A stretch of 64,000 nucleotides of DNA from Bostrychus sinensis (taxonomy: Eukaryota; Chordata; Actinopteri; Gobiiformes; Eleotridae). Within the stretch, counting starts at the first letter, position 1; the number at the start of each line of letters is the position of its first letter. This document shows, piece by piece, positions 56,701-64,000 of the stretch. A program made the position numbers and the translations under genes. The stretch spans positions 4,179,239 to 4,243,238 of the forward strand of contig CM036247.1 of NCBI GenBank assembly GCA_020698575.1, given 5' to 3'. The notes under the pieces were generated by a model. That model saw nothing but the letters and a program-made list of their open reading frames with translations, was not told where the DNA came from and searched no databases.

Positions 56701-59700
56701 GTTGTAGTAGTGTTTTTGTATTATTATCTGAATTCATTTTGTAGTATTATTTGTGGTGGTATTATATTTGTAATTGTAGTCATTTTTTATTATTTGGAGT
56801 ATTTTGTAAGTATTTTTAAGTAATTTTGAGGTTGTATTTGAAGCAGTGGAGTCTTCATAACCTTAAAGTTTTTATAAAAATCTCTGAGGGAAAACACGAC
56901 ATTGACTTTTGAATATAGTAAAGTTTTATTGTTGGGGGTCCGCGTGGATTTGTCTGATTTTTAACGGGTCCTTAATGCTTTTGACTTTGGGAAAGGCTGG
57001 CTTATGGCATTACAAATATTAAAACAAATAAGAGCGTTCTTACCTGTCCTTTGTCGCCACGATCACCTCTGCCACCCTAAAAAACAACAACAACAAAACA
57101 AAGAAAGGAAGTGAGAAATTCCATCAATTGACCAAAGCAGGAAGTGCACGTTTGAAGGTATGCTTTGTTAATCTCACCTTTTGCCCTTTCGCGCCTTTGG
57201 TTCCCTTTTTCCCGGCAGTCCCCTGTTAAACAATACAAGAGGAAACGATAAGTTACAGCGTGTTATTTTACACAAAGGAAACCACAGACAGGTGCAGCAA
57301 ACTGTAAAAATCCACTTCCTTGAACAAACTGATTATTAACTTAAAGCCAGTAAAAAACTGACAGCAGCTTGTTTAAGATAAAGTTACTTCTGAAATTAAT
57401 GTTTGATAAAATCAGTGCTCATTTCAAACTTCTAAGCTTTCTCCTTTGAAGCATTTCAAAATAAAAGCAAGTATTTTTAAAACAAAAGCAGGCCTCACCG
57501 TTTCTCCGTCAGGTCCCACTTCACCCTTTGCCCCCTACGAAGAAAAAGAAAGATAACAGAAAAATATTACGACATTTGATCATTTATTCATTTTTTTGTC
57601 CCTATACAGTTTACTTCAAATGACTTGTGTAGTAGTACTGTTACGTTACAGTGCTACTACTAATGTAGAAGTAAAGTACTCACCAAAATGTTAAGTAAAA
57701 AGTAATTTAATGCAAAATGTACGCAAGTACTTTTGAATTTTTTAGCAACAACTACTACTACAAATCTACTACGGCTACTTTACTACTACCACTACTACCA
57801 CTACTACTATAGCACTGCTGGTACTACTACTCCTGCTACTACTACTACTGCTACTACTACTACCACTGCTACTCTACTACTACCACTACTACTACTGCTA
57901 CTGCTGCTACTACTACTGCTACTACTACTACTAATATGGCTACTACTGCTGCTGGTACTACTACTACTGCTGCTACTACTACTACCGCTGCTGGTACTAC
58001 TACTACTACTGCTGGTACTATTACTACCGCTACTACTACTACTACTACTCTACTACTACTACTCTACTACTACCGCTACTACTACTACTGCTACTACTAC
58101 TGCTATTACTACTACCGCTGCTGGTACTACTACTACTACTGCTGGTACTATTACTACCGCTACTACTACTACTACTACTCTACTACTACTGCTGCTACTA
58201 CTACTACTCTACTACTACCACTACTACTACTGCTACTACTACTAATACTGCTGCTGGTACTACTGCTGCTGCTGCTACTATTACTACTACTACTACCACC
58301 ACTGTTACTACTACTATTACTACTACTACTACCACCACTGTTACTACTACTATTACTACTACTACTACCACCACTGTTACTACTACTATTACTACTACTA
58401 CTACCACTACCACTACTGCTATTACTACTACTGCTACAGTATTAACACACATGATCCCTGGAGAAAACACCTCAGGTTATTATTATTGGCCCAATTTGCC
58501 ACAGGTAGAAGTTTTTTCCTCCGAGATAAAAAGCCTCATGTGGCTCCAGGGACGCCTCATAGGAATAATTATAAAAAGATGAATGAATGAGTCATGATGT
58601 GCACTCATGTCGCTCACCTTTTCTCCTACCTGTGCAATCTCTGCAGCTGCTGCCCCCTAGCGGTATGTCAGCAGGAGTGCAGCCAGGTCGTGTACACAAA
58701 CAGCAGTAGCTCCATAACAAACATGTTTGTGTGAGATGGACCGGCATTAAAGTTAGTGGTGCAAAAAAAAAAAAAAGAAGAAAAATCCAGCCTTAATATT
58801 TGCCAGTGCCAAGCCTGGATAAATGTATGGTTTCGGAAGGGCATCCAGAGTAAAAACCTGTGCCAAAGTACCATGCGAATGATTCAGTGTGGAGACCTCT
58901 AAAGGAAAAGGAGCAGCCAAATGGAACTTGTAAAGGAAAAGTAAAACCACATCATAAACACTGGAATATCTCAGATCGCTACTCCATATCCACAAATCTA
59001 GTCACACATTGCTCTAACATCTTTCGGTCGCCTCTACTTTCAGTTTTCTGCTGAGAGTCGCTGAAATCAGCTGCAACAATCACTTAAACTCAACTCTAAA
59101 CTCAATTTCTGCTTTTAAGAATTCACTACAAGCAGTGGAACGGGATCAGTGCACCTGCTTTTACTGTGTGACACTAATATACTGCATATATTGTATTTTT
59201 GTATGACATTGTATGGATGATAGATGTTTTCTTTTATTTTCTCCTCTGTACTGCCTGTATCTTTGGCTGCCAGGTCGTCATTGCAAATAAGAATTGGTTC
59301 TCAGTGGGCTTACCCGGTTAAATAAAGTTAAATAAAAATAAATAAATACATCTAGCATATATTTTCCAGTAGGAGACATTGTTTGGACTCTTCTGTTTTA
59401 AACCTGTGTTTTGTCGGTAGTTTCCATCAGATCCCATGGTACGGCTTTGTTCAGAAATACAGTTGCATTTTCATTGACAAATTGTTTACACTTTTGGTTT
59501 TTCTTTTCTTTCTTTTTCTTCTTCTTTCTTTATTTCATTTTGAGGTCAGACTTCCCTCTCCTCAGACAGTTCCTCTAGTTCTTCAGAAGAGTTACTGAGT
59601 GTTTCTGTCGTTTGGTTTTGATCAGCAGCTCATAACACGAGTAATCAAAGGAAACATGAACATTTTTTAGTGGTGTATTTGGTCACTCACCACTGAGCCC

Positions 59701-59762
59701 TGTAAACCCTTCGGTCCGTGTTTCCCAGGGATTCCTGCGTCTCCCGGACCGCCCACATCGCC
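47771..59762 (-). CDS. FACIT-type collagen alpha chain, C-terminal half (9 exons; 5' end beyond window)
   Basis: Secreted extracellular-matrix chain that trimerises and, in this class, decorates fibrils. Minus-strand exons: 59762-59691, 57534-57499, 57222-57178, 57076-57044, 54261-54115, 49802-49626, 49555-49465, 49379-49302 and 47976-47771. All have AG/GT borders and matching phases. The first five give an unbroken Gly-X-Y run (GDVGGPGDAGIPGK … GPGAQ). The 49802 exon starts a non-collagenous hinge LTDEQILQLCKSVVTAQISQ followed by CTQGC, then a second helix (GPPGATGPAGP …) with one short interruption (GEPGEGLKG). The last exon ends PGFCEARDCSIYAPV … LVKGPTASKI, stop. The hinge, paired cysteines and short final helix resemble FACIT members (IX, XII, XIV, XX, XXI, XXII); I cannot choose among them. 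Exons of 33-72 bp in multiples of 3 fit collagen genes. Upstream domains (vWA, thrombospondin-N-like or others) would lie past 64000. Confidence 0.93.
48374..48672. mobile_element. MITE-like repeat, pair of 23118-23430
   Basis: Starts 'agggctgggtacctttaaat' and ends '…ggtgccggtatcaaaaac'. Collinear with the copy at 23118. It lies in the last intron of the collagen gene. Confidence 0.65.
49834..52735. repeat. 11-bp minisatellite array E (2.9 kb) in a collagen intron
   Basis: About 260 copies of AACCAGGACTA with GTCTA, GGCTA, AGCTA and AAGTCTA variants. A higher-order block recognisable by 'actaagccaagactaagcc' recurs near 50390, 50870, 51350, 51710, 51860, 52170, 52510 and 52550; the first three recurrences are about 480 bp apart. 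Units are much more alike than in array C, so this array is younger or better homogenised. Each flank carries the same 80-bp piece of collagen exon plus intron (49763-49842 and 52736-52815). Confidence 0.95.
52736..52815 (-). pseudogene. duplicated fragment of the collagen hinge exon
   Basis: On the minus strand it repeats the acceptor region and first 14 codons of the 49802-49626 exon (GPGLTDEQILQL then SK in place of CK), after which the 11-bp array begins. Differences: the cysteine codon TGC has become AGC. The acceptor CCAG|GGTCC has become CAAG|GTCC, one G shorter, so splicing here would shift frame and meet TGA at once (V-R-V-stop). No donor follows. It is therefore a dead copy lying upstream of the real exon. 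Confidence 0.85.
52834..53692. mobile_element. Harbinger-like MITE
   Basis: Left end 'gggcctgtactacgaagg', right end '…ggcttcctagtacagcc', inverted to each other. Subterminal repeats 'gagctcgcttctcaaagcc' and 'attaagcgagcttaacc' are also inverted. About 860 bp. It follows the exon fragment and array E with only one or two 11-bp units between. Target duplication unclear; family assignment tentative. Confidence 0.6.
54640..55371 (+). mobile_element. TA-flanked DNA transposon derivative (732 bp), full-length copy
   Basis: Inverted ends 'ccatattttctgaactata' and 'tatagtccggaaaatatgg', flanked by TA on both sides (54638-54639 and 55372-55373). The interior matches the truncated copy at 15903. Its short acidic frame is broken by a one-base deletion (gttgtcagaagc instead of gttgttcagaagc, about 54946). 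Likely IS630-Tc1-pogo superfamily, non-autonomous. Confidence 0.8.
55734..55890 (+). repeat. dispersed repeat copy, pair of 27640-27810
   Basis: Same motif order as 27640-27810 ('gagcgtttttaggtctgg', 'agcatacaggattacacaaa', 'ttagaacatggttaaa'). No ends defined. Confidence 0.6.
56187..56999 (+). mobile_element. hAT-like element with a different internal minisatellite
   Basis: Ends CAGTGGTTCCCAAAGTG (left) and the inverse of CAGCCTTTCCCAAAGTC (right). Flanks GCGTATGG and GCTTATGG match at 7 of 8 positions, a hAT-type 8-bp target duplication. Between about 56336 and 56840 the interior is an irregular tandem array of 'tttgtagtatt'-like units. A longer period is visible ('tagtacttctgttgtttgta' occurs at about 56411 and 56619). 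No transposase. In a collagen intron. Confidence 0.8.
57735..58440. repeat. large (CTA/TAC)n trinucleotide microsatellite
   Basis: About 700 bp of CTA triplets with CTG, CCA and CCG interruptions. A 33-bp-scale repeat at about 58270-58400 ('ctaccaccactgttactact') occurs three times. The Thr-, Leu-, Tyr- and Val-runs it makes in several frames on both strands are not proteins. It lies in a collagen intron. Confidence 0.95.
58800..58925 (+). mobile_element. non-LTR retrotransposon 3'-tail (RTE-like)
   Basis: 'gccaagcctggataaatg', 'tcggaagggcatccagag', 'aaacctgtgccaaagtacc' and 'ctaaaggaaaaggagcagcc'. This is the best-preserved copy of the tail seen at 8490. Confidence 0.6.
59070..59350 (+). 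mobile_element. non-LTR retrotransposon 3' end with (aaat)n tail
   Basis: Contains 'ctctgtactgcctgtatctt', 'gtcattgcaaataagaattg' and 'gcttacccggttaaataaag', followed by 'ttaaataaaaataaataaat'. This order with the short-repeat tail is a common fish LINE terminus. Clade not assigned. Confidence 0.6.
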
Positions 59763-61638
59763 CTGAAAACAACAACAACAACAACAACAAAGAAATGAAT
59801 AAACCATAAATAAAAACAATAAAATTCCCACATCAGTCTTGTCTCACTTTCTCTTCCCGTGTCTCCATGGTCTACCACCACTTCTGCCTTTTTGTTGCAC
59901 TTTTATTGCTAAGTATCGATAAAAAGTTTTATGATGTCACAATATTCTTGTGTATCTGGAGCCACATTTGGAAATATATATCCCAACTTACAAAACAAAT
60001 CATAAATAAAGGAGAATATAATAAATAAAAAAAAGTGATGATCTCTTAATAAAAGTAAAGCACAAGGAATGCACATTTCCAAATCTCCCCACTTTTTCAC
60101 AACATAAAGCTTTTAAAACCATAATTTTAAACAATAGGCCACCGGCTGATGCTTGCTCTTTAAAGATGATTTTTGATCAGGCATTTGTTTGGGCAACTAC
60201 GTGAGCGAAGGACCCCACAGCTACGAGCCACAGTCACAGCCCATGGATGTATAAAGAGACCTGGATGGGTCTGATGCCAGTTTGATCAATGTCCGGCCGT
60301 GGAACTGCAGTGGGAAAATCTCTTGCCTGGGAATTCCAGCCTCAGCGCTGCAGCAGTGGATGAGTCTGGTCGCCACTGAACCAATTTGATTTCTAGAGCG
60401 GCGCAAACCTGAGTAAACTGACAGCGGAGTAAGCCAATCAGAAAATGGTGGAAGTCACGTTAACAAAGCGACAAGAAAGTGAGCAACGCAAAAACATCTT
60501 TCCTTTTTTTTTTTTAAGTAAAGGCTTCTAGTGCTGTAAGCTGCTGTGGTTTTAATGACTCAATGTGTTTTTGGTCATTTACAATGGAATTTACCGCTGA
60601 ATGAAACAAACTCTCGGCTCCTCGGTCGCCATCTTGATTGTTGTTATTGAGGACGCTGCTCGTGAAGAACACGTGACTTAAATAAACGAATCAAAATGCA
60701 TGATACGGTTGGGATTTTAATCCAACCACGGCGGAGGACGTGGTGACCAGACTGATATTTCCCTGTAGAATACAGAGACACATCATTCTGGATTTTCCAG
60801 GCAAGAAAATCAGTGTAAAAATAAACTGGAGTTTGGCTACAGGACACCTACAGCTGAGAAAATGGCTGGATTTTGTAGAGTTTATTATCAATTTTCACAG
60901 CATAGAATTTTTGCCTGTTAAAAATCTTTAATTTGTCTCAAAAATAACTTGTCAAGTTTTATGACGTCACCGCTCTAGTGTTCAGAGCTGATCACGAGAA
61001 ACAAGAGCGCTCCTGCTTTTTGGCATCACGGCCACTGAAAACAACAGTGGTGCTGACATCACTCACTCTCCAGTTCTATAACACTGTACATCCATGCCCT
61101 GGCCGCTCAGAGTTTCCAAATGTAGCCGAACTTTGAGCCTCTGAGGTCACCTGTGGGCTGTGTTATATGAGTTTTTGTTTTAGAGCGAGGGAAGGAACAG
61201 TTTAACCAATCACACGCTTTCATAGGACAGGAGCGCTCTGATTGGTCAATACATCCTTTATCTATCCACAACTAGAATCTATCAGGAATAATGTGAAGGA
61301 GCTATTGTTTTATTTCAGAAGTCATAGCTTATTCACAGTATTTTTATTTTTTATTTTAAAGAATTAGAAGCAGACTCCAGATCTGTGCTGTGTTATTGTG
61401 ACAGCTCCTGGCTGTGTACAGACTTCCAGGTTTGTGTGAGACTGTGATAGAGCGTTGGAAAGGAGAGTGTATCATTCAAACTCAGCATCACACATCACTT
61501 TTACAGTCACAACATCAGGTAGTGCAGCTTTAACATCATTATGTGAATGTGCATTATACACAAAATACTTCATCACATTGTTCCAAAAGCAGCTGTTGAC
61601 TTTACAGCAGTTTTCAAGTAAATACTGTTCTCAGTGTC
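59763..61638. other. upstream intron of the collagen gene; no exon seen
   Basis: I searched the minus strand for Gly-X-Y codons next to AG/GT borders and found none. Contains (aac)n at about 59767-59790 and otherwise unique-looking AT-rich DNA. The minus frames at 59687-61000 show no known domain. Confidence 0.4.
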
Positions 61639-62070
61639 CAGTGGTGGAAGAAATACTCACTTTCTTTAGGTAAAAGTACAGATAAAGGAGCAAAAATGTA
61701 CTGAAGTAAGAGTAAAAGTATCACCTTAAAATTTTAAAAGTATTAATGTACTCACTTTCAAATGTACTTGTGAGTAAAAAGGTAAATTCACACAGACTCG
61801 ACAACTCAGGAATCTGTTAAATTAGGGATTTTGCTGAAAAACTGTGGGTTAACTAACTAAATGTTAATGGTGCAACAGAAGAGACTGAATCTGCGAGGTT
61901 TTTCAGACGAGTACCACATCTTTTATACTCATGTACTGTAATGCACTTAAAATGCTTTTACTTCAAACCAATTCAAAAAATAGTAGTGGAGTAAAAAGTA
62001 CAGATTCTTGCTCTAAAATAAAAATAAGTGAAGTAACTAAGTTCTTTTATTTTGTTACCTTCCACCACTG
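61639..62070. mobile_element. hAT-like MITE with 8-bp target duplication
   Basis: Perfect inverted ends CAGTGGTGGAAG and CTTCCACCACTG. Flanks TCAGTGTC and TCAGCGTC match at 7 of 8. The interior is rich in 'aaagtac' and 'gtaaaagta' motifs. Degraded relatives are seen near 4255-4370, 29690-29790 and 57620-57730. Confidence 0.85.
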
Positions 62071-62133
62071 TCAGCGTCCAAGCCTGAGACATTTCTTTAC
62101 ATTTTATAAACATCACAAAAACACAGAACTATA

Positions 62134-62731
62134 TTAGAATAAACTCTGCCATAAATCTGTAGAGAGACAAACACAGACAGTGCGGGCGTCTCGTGGGAAT
62201 GTGTCTGTGTTTATAGAAAGAGTCTCGCTGTTTGTGCAAAGAAACTTTTCAACGTCCTGCTGGATCTGGGCGCTCCTGTAGCTCTGCAGGCAGGGAACCC
62301 GGGCCATGTGAGGGGTGGGAAGGGTCCTTTTCTGACGGAGACGGGACAGGGGGGCAGTCTTCAAAGTCCCGTTGAGCTTGCGTTGCTCAAGGGCCCTGCA
62401 GCTGCCAAACCAGGACGTGAGGCTGAGTCAAAAACGTGGAGGGGAGGGGCCAGTGCTGTCCTGAGTTTCCTGAGCAGGTGCAGAAGTTTTTGTGTGTGTG
62501 GGTTTTTTTCAGACTGCTGCAGTGTCAGAGCAGAAGCACAGAAACCACTGACCCTCTCCACAGCAGCAGAGAGATCAGTGACGTGTTTTCCCCCCAAGAC
62601 TTCCAGAAACCAATCGCCATTTCTTTTGTTTTGTCCACATTGATGGTGGTATTTTTCCAGCCTGGTCGGCCAGTCCCTCCTACTTTCTGATCAAAAACAG
62701 GAGAGTCTGGATTTTCCGTTTCCCGTCCCAA
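62134..62731 (-). mobile_element. LINE reverse-transcriptase remnant
   Basis: On the minus strand 62731-62620 gives NVDKTKEMAI.FWKS (intact LINEs have V-x-K-T-K-E-x-x-x-D-F). Then 62540-62470 gives QKLLHLLRKLR (compare QQRLYFLRKLR), and after further frameshifts a tail with DPSHPSHG-like codons. Several frames are needed to follow it, so it is dead. The plus-strand frames over the same span are shadows. Confidence 0.65.
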
Positions 62732-64000
62732 AAGCCTAATCTCCTATGAATGATAACCAGCTGTAACTTCTTCTCTCACCGCTCTGATCTGACAGCGTTT
62801 AGGTCTTTCTTTCGTCTCCTGTTGGTTCTGCTGAAGTCCTCGTTGTTGTTCAGTCCTCTGTGGGATTTTTGTCTTCGTCCTGTTTCCATTTTAACAACAG
62901 TAAAGTCCCTCTGACGTCCCACGTAACCACCACATTCAAACAAACCCACTTTTTCTTCCACAAGTCTTTGTACAACTGGCTTCTGCTGCTGTCCCTGTTC
63001 ACAAATAAGGACAGAGCTCATCAGGATACACAGAATTCTGGAGTTTTATTGAAAAACCGACAGCAATCCGCATTTCTCTGATTGGTTACTTTTCCTGTCG
63101 TTGTTTTGGCTGTAGAAATGAGACTCAGCTGAAGGGACCAGACGAACTTCTGTGCACAGGACAGGACAGGAGTTTGTCTGACCAAAGATTTGCAGCACAC
63201 TGCAAGATGCTCAGCCTCCGTTCTGTGAGAGGACTCATCAGTGTCAGTGATGAGACCAACAGTGTTTATCAGCCATCAGCTGCTCAAGATTTTAAACATT
63301 GCATTAAACATTTCAACCATAGAAAAACTCATATTGATCGACTTCTAGTCTAAATAACACCTTTTTATGTAAAAGTAAATACCTCAGAGATAAAAGCCTT
63401 TCTATCTAAAAGGTTTTTACGGAGACGTATTGCATTCACTTGAAAAAAAAAAAGTTTCTGTTTTTATGGCTAAAATTATTTCTGTTTTTACAAGAAAAAA
63501 TTAGCTTTTTATGAAGATAATAACCAACTTTACTCATAAAAACTGAACTTTTTCATAAAAACAATTTTTCTTTTCTGAATGAACGCAGTATTCTTCTGTA
63601 GGTTTTTTATGGGATTTAAAAAAGATTTGGGAGCTGCTGATCGAACACTTTCTGGTAGAGTGACATAATAATAAGATTTAATCTCTGTGTACATTCTAAT
63701 ATTTATTTTTAACAAACATAAAACCAGTAAATAGCACATTCTGGGATGACATTTTGAAATAACACACAGATCAGGGGCTGAAGCAGGATTTGTGTAGATT
63801 AACAGACTTCTTTGTGTTCATGTCTCTGTGTCTCTGTTTTGTGTTATGTTTCTGTTTCTGATGTGGTTTGTGTTGGAGACCTCTCCCTGTGCTGGAAACT
63901 TCCACTGTTTAAGGACGTGTTGACATTTCCATGGTTAAATCTAAGTCACTGTGACTTCGTGACCATGGTTAAAGTGACCTTGCCCTTTCCAAACAGCACA
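62732..64000. other. no supported gene
   Basis: A minus-strand frame at 63021-62776 (81 codons, Lys/Arg-rich, including KPVVQRLVEEKVGLFE) may belong to the adjacent LINE, but I recognise no domain. The rest is AT-rich with homopolymer runs. 63810-63860 has a short 'tgtctctgtgtctctgttt' run. Confidence 0.35.

Noticed and set aside
57733..58470. Thr/Leu/Tyr-rich and Val-rich ORFs on both strands
   Set aside because: Frames of a CTA/TAC microsatellite; open because the repeat lacks stops, not because of selection.
58616..58660. Possible extra collagen exon (minus strand, ending GEK before GTGAGC)
   Set aside because: No glycine periodicity upstream, and the flanking exons already join in perfect Gly-X-Y register without it.

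Overview
This window is vertebrate nuclear DNA, most likely from a teleost fish. The genes are split by introns with GT/AG borders. Two gene families are recognisable as vertebrate: the minor-spliceosome protein SNRNP48 and a FACIT-type fibril-associated collagen. The repeats (Tc1-like, L2-like, hAT-like, PIF/Harbinger-like, a tRNA-headed SINE and long minisatellites) are those of fish genomes. No prokaryotic organisation is present, and almost all long ORFs are non-coding shadows.

Layout. 1-8215 is dominated by three arrays of an 11-bp minisatellite (unit AACCAGGACTA and variants), with no gene found. 10051-24208 (minus) holds SNRNP48. I located eight exons whose splice phases join perfectly; one short internal exon was not found. 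Its introns carry many transposon remnants and a fourth 11-bp array. A 500-N assembly gap (24238-24737) begins 30 bp upstream of its start codon and hides the promoter. 24738-30101 is intergenic, with a Harbinger-like element and two hAT-like elements that contain the 11-bp unit. 30102-30474 (minus) carries the signal-peptide exon and the first Ig half-exon of a CD83-like membrane protein. 31434-32807 is a decayed Tc1-like transposon. 33545-40826 (plus) is a small, unrecognised, secreted or membrane-anchored cysteine-containing protein assembled from phase-compatible exons, including a 16-nt microexon. 40827-47770 is intergenic repeat-rich DNA. 47771-59762 (minus) is the 3' half of a FACIT collagen gene: nine exons giving an unbroken Gly-X-Y stretch, a cysteine-bearing non-collagenous hinge, a second short triple helix and a C-terminal domain. 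Its 5' end lies beyond the window. 59763-64000 holds a hAT-like MITE and a decayed LINE.

The genes are not an operon and have unrelated jobs: U12-type splicing, immune surface receptor, unknown surface protein, and extracellular matrix. The most interesting signal is in the repeats. The 11-bp minisatellite occurs as a short internal array inside hAT-like elements and separately as multi-kilobase arrays, which suggests that a transposon's inner repeat seeded the large satellites. One array (18223-19346) has been homogenised to a variant that removes stop codons from one strand and so creates a 377-codon pseudo-ORF. Another array, in the collagen gene, is flanked by a duplicated piece of a collagen exon. 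I found no evidence of a new defence or enzymatic system.
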